The notes beneath the pieces were generated by a model. It saw nothing but the letters and a program-made list of their open reading frames with translations, was not told where the DNA came from and did no database searches. Positions 41,101 through 55,900 of a DNA stretch of 64,000 nt are shown piece after piece (the stretch's first letter is position 1; every line of letters starts with the position of its first letter). Source of the DNA: Meghimatium bilineatum (taxonomy: Eukaryota; Mollusca; Gastropoda; Stylommatophora; Philomycidae); the NCBI GenBank assembly GCA_034231615.1, contig CM067298.1:54836883-54900882 (forward strand). The letters are read 5' to 3'. The translations under genes were made by a program, and so were the position numbers.

Positions 41101-43936
41101 ACTTCATAAATGTTGATGAAGCGATTGCGGCCTAGAGATCTTAACTCTGGGAAGACAAACCGTGTCAGCAAGTCACGTTCTCCATGCATATCTCTGAATG
41201 TTGAAGAGATAAATACTCTGACTGTCTTCCAGCTGAAAATATATTACAAAATATTGCAATATTATTTATGTAAAGTATTTCAGTAAAAAATAATTACTCT
41301 TATTTGCTGCATATATTCTTTCACAGGTCTATGATCATGATTGATCTTCAGAGGAATAATAATTGCAAGAAATCTATAAAAGCTCTGAGGTATGTAAAAA
41401 TAGTTCTGCTAATAGATATAAACATCTTCAGGAATACTCCAAAAGCAAAGTGTTCTGCCTTTTTCAGGTAGCCTGTGTCTCAATTCTACATCCCATCAGG
41501 TGTAGAAGCGATACAGAAATGTGTTCAGGGATCTGAATTGTGCTTCCCATTGAATACTTATTTGCAGTTATTTTTTTTCTGGGGATACCAAGATACATGC
41601 TGCCTTCCCACCTTATTTCTATGGTTATTTTGGATTGGAGCATCAACCTAAAGAAAATTTCCTGTCCATGAAAACAAAAATTCTACCATGAAATAATTGA
41701 AAGGTCATATCTATTTTATGTAAATTTTTGTTAAAGAAATTGCGACATTGACTCTAACCTGCTAATATATCAGATTGTTGATTTATAGCTGACTTAACCT
41801 ACTTTTCCTCTGGTAGTAAAACTGATAATAAAGCTTGTCTCCCATATCTGATTTAACCATTGACAAAAACTGGAAAAGCAAACCTTGTCTTTCATCATTT
41901 ATACAGTGATTCATTCTTCTTAAATTATGCATTTGACTTTTCTCATGATTTCCATTAGTCACTTTGTGTCAACAGCAAAACAAAAGAAAATCATCATAAA
42001 ACTCAAATGCATCACTTTAGAAGGATGAATACCAATTTAGCCCATAAGTCCTGTATTTTCCATAATGACGAAACAAGGAATACTGCGCAGCCAGTAGAAA
42101 TCTGGCGTAACGATCTCAAGATACAAAATTATGGTCACATATTTTAAAATGAAATCAGTAGGCCTATCCACTTTCTGTGTAGCTATTTATCTAAGTCTTT
42201 TTCCTGAATAATTCTTCGCTCTAATCCCAAATATCATTTATCTTTGCTGAATTTATTTGATCATTTCTCTTCCGTGCTTTTCATTGACTAGCAAATAAAA
42301 GTATATGCCAGTGACCAATAATCTACCTCATCAGCCATGATAAATTACTGTGTAAATGGTGTGAAGGATTTTTTTTAAAAGGAATTCTTCAGAGCATGGA
42401 TTCTGGAATTCCTTGAAAGCTAAAATATAAAGCATTTCCATTTTAGAGCTAGTCATGCTGAGACTTGATTTGAACCTTATTGAATCTAGATCATATAATC
42501 TAGAACTATGTATGCACACACTTGAGCTGTGGAGAAAAGATGGTTTTCTATGAAGAATTGCACTTTTTCATATTCATATTTACTCAAATATGAATGTTTT
42601 TAAAACAGTTTTCGAAGTAATGAAGTGTGTCTATGTAATATGTATGTGGTGTGTGTGTGTCAATTGGAAAAGGGAGGAGTTAACAATAAAATTATGGGCT
42701 ATTTTTTTTAGCAAACACCATACACTCACCTCTTTTTGTAGAAAAAAGCGCTGCTTATTTGTATACAATATCTACAATAGGTAACGGTAACACAAATATG
42801 GCTATACGTCCAGATTGGACTGTAAAGTTGGAAAAGTCTTTGCTCCTTTATCTGGATTTATGAATTTCTAATTCATATATTCTATTTGCAATATTTATTA
42901 GTTATATTAGCAGTAAGTAAAAGGTAAATCTCGTGGCAGTAACACCTGCCGTCAGGGATGAAGATAACTCTTCATGTACTAATCCGCAGAAACTATTAGG
43001 TGGGGTGCCAGTTCCTTTACCTCCCATAACTCATGTATCAGGTACTGATTTACAGCTGATTTTACTGGAGGAATGGTCATGACAAGCAAGAAATCACAAC
43101 CTGGATTTCTTTTTGTCCGGACGTGGTTTCAAACCTGAAACGCTGTAACCTGGTGATAGCAAGCAAGCTCACAATCAACTAGGCGACCTCGCTTCCTAAT
43201 CATTAACAATAATTTATATTATCATTGGTCCTCCTCATCTAAAATTTAACCAGGAACTACCAGGATAAATAGCTAGTACAATACCTATACCAAACCTAGG
43301 CTAAAGCCATTCAGATGTTTAGTCACAAGGTCACTGCTGAATTATATCTTATCCCAAAGGATTAAGTATGCAACACAAGTGACTATCAACCACTACGGGT
43401 ATATTTAAAACTACAAATAAAATATTTAGATTCTCTTGGCACATCAGAAAATGCTAAAACACCAAAATAATAAGTGTTGTGCTATGATATAGCCAAATTA
43501 TATTCTGGTCTGCAGATGAAAACATTGTGTTTCATAAAATAAGAAAAATGTAATTCCCTAAAGGATATAAAAAATATGCTGTCTGGATAGAAAAATAGTA
43601 AGAATCTCATCTGCTTAAATTACAATAATAATGGAAGTCGGAAGGCTCACGATCAGGATTCATTAATCTTGCTAAAATGTTTCGTGTAAGATGTTAATGT
43701 AAGATGAAGCAGTATATCACCTTGGAGCATAAGACATCAACCGTAGACCACTCTCAGGATGAACAACAACAGATTTGATTTCTTCCTGCTGGCTCTTGAC
43801 CTTTGCCAATGAGCGAAGTTGAAAGGCCAGATCAATTTGGTCGACATGATTGACTTGGCCTGCATCACCCCTTTCTGCGATAAACCTGATTATATAAAAT
43901 GAAATCTCATCAATTACAATAATTAAAATATGTAAG

Positions 43937-43970
<34 letters not shown>

Positions 43971-46900
43971 CGCGTGTATATATATATTGTAAGTTCTGAC
44001 TGACTGTCTTCCAGCTGAAAATATATTACAAAATATTGGATGAAGAAACAGCTCTAGATGAGTACAAATGTGAATTGTAAGTAAGATATAAGGTGTGATA
44101 GTAAAGAACCCACTTGCCAATGTGAATGTATGTAAATAATGAGATATAAGTATACATCTCCATAGAGGAGAATCTAAATTTGATAAATATGTAAGTGCAA
44201 GCATGTGTGTATTATGGGTTTTGTTAAATAAGAAGTGGTTGAGTCCCTGAGTTCAAATGGAGCAATAAGTATATGGATGTATAGGTCCCATAACACAACT
44301 GGATATATATGCATAATAAGGAAATACATGGGTATGTTGGCAACAGGAAAAATAGTAATGTACTTTTATATTAGTTATATATTTTAACAAAAGAAATGTA
44401 TAGTATACCATAGACCTGAGTGTATATAGATAGATGTATATGTACTCATGAGGAGAAATATGTCTGTGTGCTTGTATTCAGATAGAAAAGAGCATGCGTG
44501 CACACGCAAACACACATGCATAGAGTATGTGGAGGGAGGCAAAGATCTGCATTTGTTACTTTTTAGTGCATTCTAACACCTAGACTTAACTACTGGATAA
44601 CAAACTGTCACCAAAATCTAGGTTATCAGTCCATCTTACATTAGTGAAGGTATTGAAAGCATACGATTACGTGTAGACAATAAATGTGAATTTATAGACT
44701 ATGGTGTAGACAATAAATGTGAATTTATAGACTATGTAACACAGGATCTTTGCCCCATCAGATGAGCAGGGGTGCAAAGGGTACCGCTTTGTTCTCAACA
44801 GACCCAGGGTTAGTAGATAATCAAGATTTGAAAAGTTCCTCCTCAACATGCACCCAGGAAACAGAAATACAGCAGCTCGTGCTGTTTCTGGCTAACACTT
44901 TTGGGGATCGTGTCTGTTAATATGGAAGCAGATGGAATGATTACTGTAAAAGACAGACAATACCTCCGACACCTCTGGGTTAACACAAGCTGCAGTACTG
45001 TTGACATACAGTGACACTAATCAGTCTGACTGGAGCATTGAAGGGGCAGCCAATGCAAATGTCACGAAATAGATAGATTTCATGATGAACACTAAGAGTC
45101 GTGTTTTATTCTCCATTAGGATAGCATATTGAATACAATGAGAGGGCAGCACAGTGCCACATGTAAATAGACTGGGGGAAATGTAATAAGGAACTCCAAA
45201 CTAAAGCTGTGTGCAGCTCAAGATAAGCTTCTAGTCCCCAGTGCTCCTAACTAAATATGTGTAGAGACTCAGACATGAAGAGAGTTTCACGATATCGGTG
45301 AATGACACCTCAGCTAAGAAGGCGAACGAACCTGTGCCCAATTCTATCGTCAATGCTTTGCTATACCGGAATCATGTTTGTGGAGAAAAATAGCTCAGTG
45401 CCTGATAGGCACAGGCGCAATATGTCTAATTACGTGAGACGAGTTCATTGGCAGCGTAACACTTCCTGTGAGATTGATGTAGTCAACCCAAGCCTAAATC
45501 ACTGATTACAGCTTTCTTGGAGACTGCCCAAGGTGCATCTCAGTAACAGGTGAATTCAAAGCTCACATTTCATCTCCTGCCAATACTTAAAAGACTGATT
45601 TTGGGATAGGTTAACTAAGATAGACAGAGTTTTTTGCAAACAGACAAACGCTATCTCCGATAACTATCTCTCAACCTACACAGCCCATAAACTGTTGCAC
45701 AGTGTGCATTGACAATTGCTGACCTGGACAATTGAATTTTAGGTTCCATATCCCATGATTATGAGATCCTGTGAGCAAGTCTCTGATGAAGTGAAGCAAG
45801 GCCAATTTATTTATTACAATATCTATAGTTTAAACAGCACAATGCTCAAGGTGCATGTAGCCGTACACAAGTGACAATAAAATATGAACGGCATGACGAA
45901 AGCAGAATTTATGATCGAGAACAAACATAATTATCTTTCAGGTGAATGTGGTGATGAAAAATCTGTATTGTAGGAAGTATTCTAGGAAATATAATTACTA
46001 TAAGTACACAGAAAAATTAGTGCAAAAACCCCAAACAAGTTTAGTTGATTGTAAATGTAACTTTGTCTAAGTGGTGAACAAAACCTAATCTAATTCTATT
46101 GTCAAACGTTTTCTAAATAATAACATATAATAAAAGGTTTTTTTCAATAGGCACAGGAAAACAATTTATCTATCTATATGATGTGGTCCTGGTTTGCCTT
46201 GTGGCATCAGGGGTAGAAGAGTTCTCTGGAGATGACCTTCTTGTGTGCTGTTTGTATGCTTGTATATAAGATTTTGTGAAGCAAATAAAGCACACATGAG
46301 GGACAAAATTGAAACATTGCTAAAATATAAATAAGGTTTCAAGACAAAAGATAATGATTTTTCTTGTAAGTACAAACCTGAGAATAGAATCACTGTAACC
46401 AGAGATGTAAATGTCATTGTCATGTTCTGGCTGAATATCCATTGCAATGCTGAAATACATAAATATGTATGATTACACAATGATAATTCTTTGCTATATG
46501 TTGTTGTTTGTCCGTCGGAGTCAACAATGACCATTCAGCTCAACTATGATAATGATGAAGATGATTTTAGTTGAATAATGACTAACGCTGAAATTTTTGT
46601 GTGTGGAGGAGTTGCGCCATTCGTCGACCACACTCTCTCTTCCTGATCCACCAGTGTTTCAGTGGCAAGATAAATAAAGATGACTGAAGATGTACCAGGA
46701 TGCAGTGGATGACCAGAGTGTTCTATGTGTCTCACAAAGCCCTTTGTGTTCCACAACTCTCTACTGGCAAGTGCCTTCCATCCTATTGAACATCAGATGT
46801 TTCATCTGCGCTGTCTGCCATATCCAGGCTTTGAAAGCTTGGGCAGACATGCCCTGTGTTTACCTATGGACAGAAGTCCCTCAGTTACTGTTACCTGGTT

Positions 46901-49900
46901 TAGCCAGCCTGTCAAGGCTGTTATCAGGGAGTGGCCGCTGCCACCATGCTGGCAACTACTGGGAGCCACAGGTGAGAGCTAAGTTCCAGATGGCAACCAA
47001 GGATGTGAGAGCTATTCCAAAGGAATCTTTACTAAATAGATACTAGGTAATAACTGCAGCAATATTTGTTATGAAGACAAGGTTAATCATAACTTAACAT
47101 ATTTATGCACTATATATAAGTAAATAATAATGATAATAATTAATAATAAGATCAATAACACATCAGGGTAGTAGTAGAGCTTTGACAAAAAGCTCTCCAA
47201 ACATCTCCTTCCTTAGCCATTTGGAGGAGTGTAAAACAGAAATTCCCAGACCATTCCTGGATATTATTAATCCAGGATTTTGTCTTCCCTTCTCCCTCTA
47301 CTATTGACTGCTCCTTGTAAAATAATTTTAGAAAGCAAGCATGTCTCATAGCATGTCCAAACCAGCTAAAAATTAAGAATTGGCAACCTACAAATGTGCG
47401 CCAACTATAGAACTATCACTTTAATATTATGTCATTCTGGCAAAATATTATGAGGAGATTGCAGAATAAACTTGAAGTAGAAATCTATGAAGCAGCTCAG
47501 ACTGGATTTAGATCTGGAAGAGTACCACACAATTGATCACATGTTCAATAAGAGAATTATTATCAAAAATTGTAAAGAATTCAATATTAATTTACATGCT
47601 TGTTTCATTGACTACACCAAAGTTTTCTACTGTGTACAAAATCACCAACAAGGGATTACAAAAACACCTCCTACACATGATCCCAATGAAGTATCAAGAA
47701 CAAGCAGCCTTAATAGTAGATGGTGAAACATCCGATTGGTTCATAGTGTTGACAGGAGTAAGACAAGGATGCCTTCTCTTCCCATATTTCTTTAACATTT
47801 ATGCAGAAAACAAAACGAAAAATGTAAGAGATGATCAGACACATGCAGTGTTTCATCCTCTTAACATTGAAGAACAGCAGATCTAAAAAATTAGATATGC
47901 AGATGACATAGTTCTTTTAACAACTAGTGAGTAATGTCTGAAACAACTGATTCAATCAAAAACAAAAAACAGTGAAATCCAGAATCTGTTCTTATATACA
48001 AAGTAAACAAAAATCATGACGGCAGATCAAAACCTATCCAAAAGTGTGTCATTCGCCGACCACATTCTTTCTTCCTGATCACTGGTACAACATGATATAA
48101 CACAAAAAAAGTTGACGATTTCAACAAAAGTCACACAAGGCCTTTATTAAGAACACAACATAACAAATGACATGTAAGAAAAGACACTATCCACATTCAC
48201 ATAATAATGGCTAGATGGAGATAAATCAAACAGTCTGAAAGAGTAAATTTAGTGAAATAACAGAACAATAGAGATGAAACAAATTCAGACAGAAAGTTGG
48301 CAGAATATTACAGGATATTGACAAATCAAAATTTACAGAAAAAAATTACAACATAACAGGATATGAATTATAGATGCCAATCCCAAAAGACTGTAGTGTG
48401 CCGAATAGGTGGATATACCAGTTTTCAAGCGCATATTGAGTCCAGTCATCAAAGAAACATGATTTATTGGCCATAACCTGGATATCGTGGGCACCTAAAT
48501 TCTCTGCACAGTTGAAGTGTTCAGCAACAGGAGTACCAGACTAGTATTTGATACTGTGCAAATGTTGACAGAATCAGTCTCAAAACCTCAAACCCATCTT
48601 CCTTACATGGTGCAATGTTTACAAATTATTGCATAAATGATGTTACAGGATATGCATGTAAAACTCTCCAGTAATGAAAGTAGCTTTAGAGAATGTAACA
48701 GAATGGTTCTGCACGACATAGGTACATGTTTAGCACCTCCTAAATGTACAGCTGACAGTCCCAAAATTACTACAGACATCCAGATTGAGACGGTAGTGGA
48801 CCAAGATATCTGTGAGGTTTTGGTGTGTCTGTAAGTAACCAAATGAGGGTCACTGAATACTGAATGCATCCAGGGATCTGACTGAATAAGAGAAAGGTGC
48901 TGGAATAGAACATCATGAACAGCAGAACTGTGGGGGTGACGGTAACAATAAGTTTGACATGTCCTTGAAAAAAGTCCTATGAGTTCCTAAGGGAGTCCTG
49001 GCAGGAGGAGAGGCTGCTCACTCCATGCAGTGCAGACCTGAGGACACTGTCAGGGTATAGGAGACATCGATGGAAGTCCATAATCTCATGGGCTTTGTTG
49101 AGAAAGTCCCCCTCCCCTACTTATTCTGCGTCTTGGAACGATACTTGTCAGGTGCTTGACATGGTCAACAGTTTGCAAAAATGGTGGTTAATGTGAAGCA
49201 TTTTAGAGATGGGGGGGGGGGGGGGGGGGGTGGAAGGGTATATGTGGCCTTTCCAGGAAAAAAATATCAAAGGCTATGTCTTAGGTTAATAGTATATGTG
49301 TACCATTCGGGACTGTTGTCAGTATAAACAATTACCAGAGTTAGATAAAAATACAACTCACCCTACTTTGGGGGCTGAAAATGTGACACACACATATAAC
49401 AAATTGGGGTTGACAAGATGTCGATAACTCCGCAACCAGCTGGATATGACTTTTCCTCTTGGAGAGCCAGGGTAAATGCCTTCACCAAAGATTAAAAGAT
49501 TATCCACCTGTAAAACATGAGCAGACAAGTCATAAATTGTTTTGTTTCCACACTAAAGAGCAAAAAATGTTGAATATTTCCATATTTAAGTTATCTAGTT
49601 ATATTGATTGTGTGATCAAAAGTGGCCAGCATTGATACCACTTTCTTCTTTTGTGATTAATCACTATATCCAGGCTAACATTGGTCATGTATGGAACAGC
49701 TTGTTTTGGATAAATGTGGGTTCCCCACAATTTGTATTTGCAGAGATTTGTATTTGTATAGGCCAGAATGTTACTCTGTGAGCATCAAAGTTGGGACAGT
49801 CCTTTAGTATATGTTCTGGTGTTTTATGTTGCTGCTCCACAATTGTCGGATAATGCTACCAGTTGCACGTGGGTTGCGGAGCCCAAAAGGGGAGCAAAGA

Positions 49901-52900
49901 ATAGCAACACTGTTTACCTTCCATGCATGTCGTAAAAGGCGACTAAGGGGGTTATGGGATGGAGTTGGCTGTCCCATCCCATATAGGGTCAGTGACCCAA
50001 AGCCTTGCTGAAGTCGGATGTGTCAGGCCGAAAGGCGCAGATATTGCAGCAATGCTGTAAACCATGACACAACGCATTCTGTTCTCCGGACTACATCCTG
50101 CTAATCTGCAGGAGTTTGAGAATGAACACAGAAGAAGAAGAAGTGCTACAAGCAAATGTTTGCAGGCATTCATGTGATTGGAAACCTGCATACAAAATGA
50201 TGGTATATGCCTTTACTTACAAATATATACTACTTCTAAGTAGGGAACTTTTTTTCAAAGTATATCTCAGCATAACACGGAGTTGAAGATAGTTTAAGAT
50301 TTGAATAATGTTCTGGTTCCTAAAAGCTTAATGATTTGAGAAATGTAGAAATAAATATATAGTATTGTTGGTAGTATATGCTATCAGGGTGTAGTGATCA
50401 TCCCAGCAATTCTTTTAACTGTAGTGATGCAGTATTATAATGGCAACAAAAACATGTATATGGTGTGTAAGCGGGCGTGTGTGTGAGCGTATGACGATGA
50501 ATAATGCTCACACATATGTTATCTCACCTGTATTCTATCTCTAAGCTTCTCAACTAGAATTGAGGATGGAAAACCATGATCATCTGTCTTTATGGCCTGA
50601 AATCACATTAATATGAAAGACCTATTAAAGTATGTCATTAAATGAACTGAACAAATGTAAAGAAAACAAGCTTGACAGAATAGAGCTAAAATACAAGAAC
50701 TCTGAGCTACCATAAATCATAGCACTGAGCTACTACAAATCCTAGCACTTGCTACCATAAATCATAGCACTCTTGTCCTGTCCTATCCATGTGTGCCGCT
50801 AGGTGTCATGAGAAGCCAAAGTCTTCTTTCTTTTGCTGTGATGCTGCTGCCATTGTGCAGCCTTGGTGTTCTAGTATTTCTCTGATATCATCTATAGATC
50901 TTTGTCTAGATTTTTCCCTGCTTCTATTTTCAGGTCACCTTTTATTGAAGGCTATTGGTGGAATATGATCTGGTTCCATTCTGATTAGATGGCTGAACCA
51001 TTTGATCTTTTGTGTGTCTATGTATTCTTTGCACAATATTGTTTTAACCAGATTTCTTATAGTGTCATTGTTTATTCTATTTCTTATTGGTACCCTCAGT
51101 GCTGTTCTCGGACACTTCCTTTCGCATCCAGCGAGTTTTTTATCTAGTTTATCTATTAAGGTCTAGGTCTGGCATTGGTAGCACAGTGTCAGCATGAACA
51201 CTGTGTTTATTAACATTATCTTGGAGATCATGTCGATGTTCTGGTGTTTCAGCAGTGGTGTTAATTGATATAAAACTGCATTTGCTTTCTGACACCGTGT
51301 CTCTATTTAACTATCTAGTCTCCAGTCTTCTGCGAACACACTGTCTAGATATTTAAATTCCTTTACTTGGTCTATGTACATTTCTAGTGAGGATTGATTT
51401 CTGCATATCTTGTGTTTCTGAATTTGGTTTGTTGATTCTCATGTTGTTGATTTCGCAATGTGTATTTAATGTGTTTGGATGCTGCTGCAACTCAGATATA
51501 TCATTGTATATCAACGCCTGATCATCTGCGAATAGCAATTCATTTATGATGTTACCGTCGTCTTTTTCTCCACTCTCTTGTTCAGGTTGGTTTTCTTGAT
51601 CTATTGCTTTAAGGTTTCTTTGGTTATTTTGTCTATATAGATGTTGAATAGGAACGGTTATGCATCCCTGTCTGACTCCAGATGTTATTATGAATGTGTC
51701 TGTCATTCCCTCTGGTGTTACTCTTGCTTTGCATCTCTGATATAGTGCTCTGGTGATTCCGAGGAGTTGGTCATGAATCCCATATTCTTCAAAGAAGGTC
51801 CAAATTTGTCTAACCCTGCCAAAAGCCTTTTCGTGGTCAATAAATGTGATATTTAATTGATTGTTCTTCTTCTTCTTCTGCATTCGTTCTCAAACTCCTG
51901 CAGATAAGCAGGATGTAGTCCGGAGAACGGAATGTGTTGTGCCATGGTTTACAGCACTGCTGCAATATAGCGCCTTTTGGCCTGACACATCAGACTTCAG
52001 CATGGCTTTGGGTCACTGACCCTATATGGGATGGGACAGCAAACTCCATCCCATAACCTCCTTAGTCGCCTCGTACGACATGCATGGAAGGTAAACAGTG
52101 TTGCTATTTTTTGCTCCCCTTTCGGGCCACGACAACACACGGGCGTGTTGATTGTTATATTCTGTTGTCTGTTCGCTCAGTTGTCTAAGTGTAAAAGGAG
52201 TGTCCATGCAGTCTATACCCCTCTTAAATCCAACTTGATCTACTTATTTGGAGGTCTATGTGAGGTCTTAGTCTTTTTGATATATGATTTTTGCATATCT
52301 TCCCAACTTGACTCAGTAGTGATATCCCTCTGTATTTGTCGCAATCTCTCTTTGAATCCTTGTTCTTCCATATAGGTATTATTGTTGCTGTCTGCCAGTC
52401 TTCAAGTGGTGTTATCTCATTCCATGCTGTGTTGTATATTCTGTGTAATCATTTTACTGCAGTGTCGCCACATTTGTTTATTAAATCTGTTGTTATGCTG
52501 TCTTCACCCAGAGCTTTGAGTATTGGGTTATTTTTCAGTGCCTCTTCGACTTCTTATATTATAATATCTGGTTCTTTTTCTTGTTTCCATTTGTGTGTGA
52601 ATGTGGGAATGTTATTTCCAATTTTAGAAAAAAAGATTTGCTACCATAAATCATAGCACTGACTAAAATAAATTATAATACTAAATACTAAGTTAGTGTG
52701 ACCATATCATAAATTGTGAAATTATTGTATCCTTTGTTCTTTTTTTTATTTGGTATACCATCAGCAAATCTCCTTTCTTAAAAAAAAAATATGGTCACCA
52801 TAACTAAGTTAGTGTCAATCATAGCACTAGGTTACCATCAATCATAAAACCAGGTTACCATCAATCACAGTACTATGCTACCACCAATCATAGCACTAAG

Positions 52901-55900
52901 TTACCATTAATCACTACACTGGGCTACCATCAATCACAGCACTAAGATACCACCAATCGTAGCACTAGGTTACCATCAATCATAAAACTTGGTTACCCAC
53001 AATCATAAAACTAGGTCACCATCAATCATAAAATTAAGTTACCATCAATAATAAAAAATACAGTTAAAATGTGTGTATAAACCGAGAATTTTTGGGAAAA
53101 AATCCGATATTGATTTAGGTGTCTCGAACTATAAACGAGTAAAACCAAATTTTTTTAAACCTTAGGCATGCTGTGTTTACAATTACGCAATTTTACTTGT
53201 GCTGCTGACTGATTTACATTAATTTCTATATATCATACAATATTAGATTCAAAATCTCCAATATTTCATAATAAAAACTCATCTACGATGTCTATATCTG
53301 TATTCCACACGTGCCGCCATTTTTACACAACATAATTTTCCAGAAATGATATTTTTATTAACATTATTGCAATGGGTATTACAGTATTTCTGACCTATTA
53401 TAGCAATTTCAATGATCGTCGAAATTGATCAGAAAAGTATACCAGTGTCTGTTATTAATTAACCTAACTGCGGTAAAGTGTAGGTAGTTACGGGTACATA
53501 TAATGTCTGTGGGAAATAAATAACGTCTATATAGCGGTAACTTGTGTTTATCGTCTAGTCCTACTGGGTAGTGTTTTGATAGTAACAGACTAAATTATAG
53601 CGGTTTGACTTGCGTACAACAAAATGTTTAAACTAAATTAGCTGTAGAGACACACAAAAATAGAACACAGAATAACATCAAATATCGATAACAGAGGGAA
53701 AAACTTACCGGTGCCAGTCCAAACAGTCATTGAAATCCTTCAATCCAAATCACTGTCTGAAGTCTGAAATAACTCACTAATGTCATCATCTGTCATGGAA
53801 ACATCAGGGTGGATATCGTCAGTCTCCGGTACATTGTCATTGTCAGCGGCATCATTCTCAAAGATAATGTCATCCTCACTTCCATCCAATAACGTTTCTA
53901 ATTGAACACTTTTTGGCAGATCACACGATCATTTCAGATGAAATATCAGACCACAATTCTTTGATGACGTAGCGATTGTGGTGATGTCAACTTTTTTTAT
54001 GTTACCACCCTTCATCATAGCTAAATCAGATGATACCATCCAGTCATTCCATTTTGCTCAAAGTCTGTCCTTGAATGGTTTGTTAAGGCAGACATCTAGT
54101 GGCTGCAAGAGGGAGGTAAGTCCCCAAGAATATCAGAAACAGACAACCCCATCTCGCGGCATTGTTGTTCCACTTTCTCTGTGAGATGTACACTAAACAA
54201 GTCTGAGACTAGCATAGATGGTTTTTTTTAAAGCGGCCACATTACTCTGCCCCCACACTTTATTCAGCCATCCCAGAGTGCCACTTTCATCCATCCAACC
54301 TTTCCTGTGAGCATGTACAAACACACCACTTGGGAATTTCACCCCCTTAGGCAGAGTCTTGCGTTTAAATATAATCACGGGAGGCAAATGTTACCCATCT
54401 GCCATGCAACCTAACACAACAATGAGTTTTTTCATGCCCAGTTATCTATACAAAACCAGTCTTCGCACCTTTTCGTTCAACTGTGCGATTAGAAGGAATA
54501 TTAAAGCAAACAGGTGTCTCGTCCATGTTTCCTATTTGAGATAGGTCGAAGTTAAACCTCTTCCTCAGGTTGATAGTGAAACGTTGAAACAAATCAATTT
54601 TTTTTTCTAGCTCCTTCAGCAACTTTTGCGCCAGCTTAGTGCGTGTTCAAGACACAAGTGATGTCTGTTCATGAAGCGATTGCACCATTCCATTGACTCA
54701 ACGAAGTCCCCAGATTTGTGTTTCTGGAATGCAGGATCTTTCAATATCGAGAGTGCCCTGATTCGAATATTGGTGTGGGTTATAATTAATACACTCTGCC
54801 TAGACTCCATTATCCATTCGGATAATTTCTGCATGATGTTCTCTTTGACCTTGGCATTAGAGACAGTTCTTCCATTTTTCCATCCATTCTTGAACTTGCT
54901 TTTTGTTCACAATGAAGTGACGGGAAGCCATGTAATTGTTGGATTTCTCCGCAAAAGAGATAATATTCAACTTAAAACCAGCAGTATATGATGTTCATTT
55001 CTGTCCAGTCATCCTTCTTATAAAACTTGAATAAAATCACAATGACAATAAAAATTTACAAACTGGAAGCTAAACTACTTGTGCAGTATTCTTGGCCAGC
55101 TAAATCACTGCCTTATATTCTGTTAATTAGTCCAGCCCACTGAGGCCGCAGATTGACTACTGGCATTACCACCATTTCAATCAGCTCAACCAATCCAAGT
55201 TTCCCTCACATTTTGATGATACCATTCTGATAAGTGATAGAATGTTATCTTTCTTTAAAAAAGACTTCATTTGAAACGAGGCTCCAAATCCCAACATATC
55301 ATAGGCATTTTGCAGCAAAATTCAGATTGTAATTGATTAGGGAAGGCAGCACAGTATTATCTTTGGATGTATTGTTCCAGGAATACAGTAGCCTATTCAT
55401 TCCTTGATTCTTTCATTCAAGTAATGTGAGTGAGGCAAATGAAAGGAATGCTCTTGTATATTACAGTTGCTAAAGTTTGTGTTACTGGTAATTTCCATTT
55501 AGCATATCCGTTCATTCTTATGATGACAAGTTCATTATTACCGGCATTGTTACGTTGGGGATGTCACTGTATAGTCGAATCATAGACTTGCGACACTTTT
55601 ATGATCCTAAAATCACCCACTTGGCCTATTATCGGATGGGCTTATGCAAGGATATGTACAGTTATCTTCGGCAACTGACAATTCAATTTTCTTGTTCATG
55701 AGCAACAACACAGGATTGACAACATTTTTAGTACTGGTCTACACTTTATGTGATACTGAAAATAATGCTAAATTTGCAATAATAAATTACTCACATTTTT
55801 TGACTTTGGAAGATGCAACACTTTCTCCATGTTTTCCAGAATTGTGCCCTTGTCTAAGTCCACAGGTATGGCAGCAGAATGGTCAGTCACAAACATTTCA

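Larger units (their letters stand above)
50773..52634 (-). mobile_element. Non-LTR retrotransposon, 5'-truncated, split by a SINE
   Basis: Minus-strand order: ILKALGEDSITTDLINKCGD, LEDWQTATIIPIWKNKDSKR, CDKYRGISLLSQVGKICKNH, then the SINE at 51866-52147, then FIDHEKAFGRVRQIW, TSGVRQGCITVPIQ, NELLFADDQALIY, and at the 3' end SIDDIREILEHQGCTM-like text. RT motifs are present; stops at several points. It interrupts a minisatellite. Confidence 0.88.

Noticed and set aside
46690..47046. 118-residue plus ORF
   Set aside because: Lies in a dispersed repeat, no motif, opposite strand to the gene.
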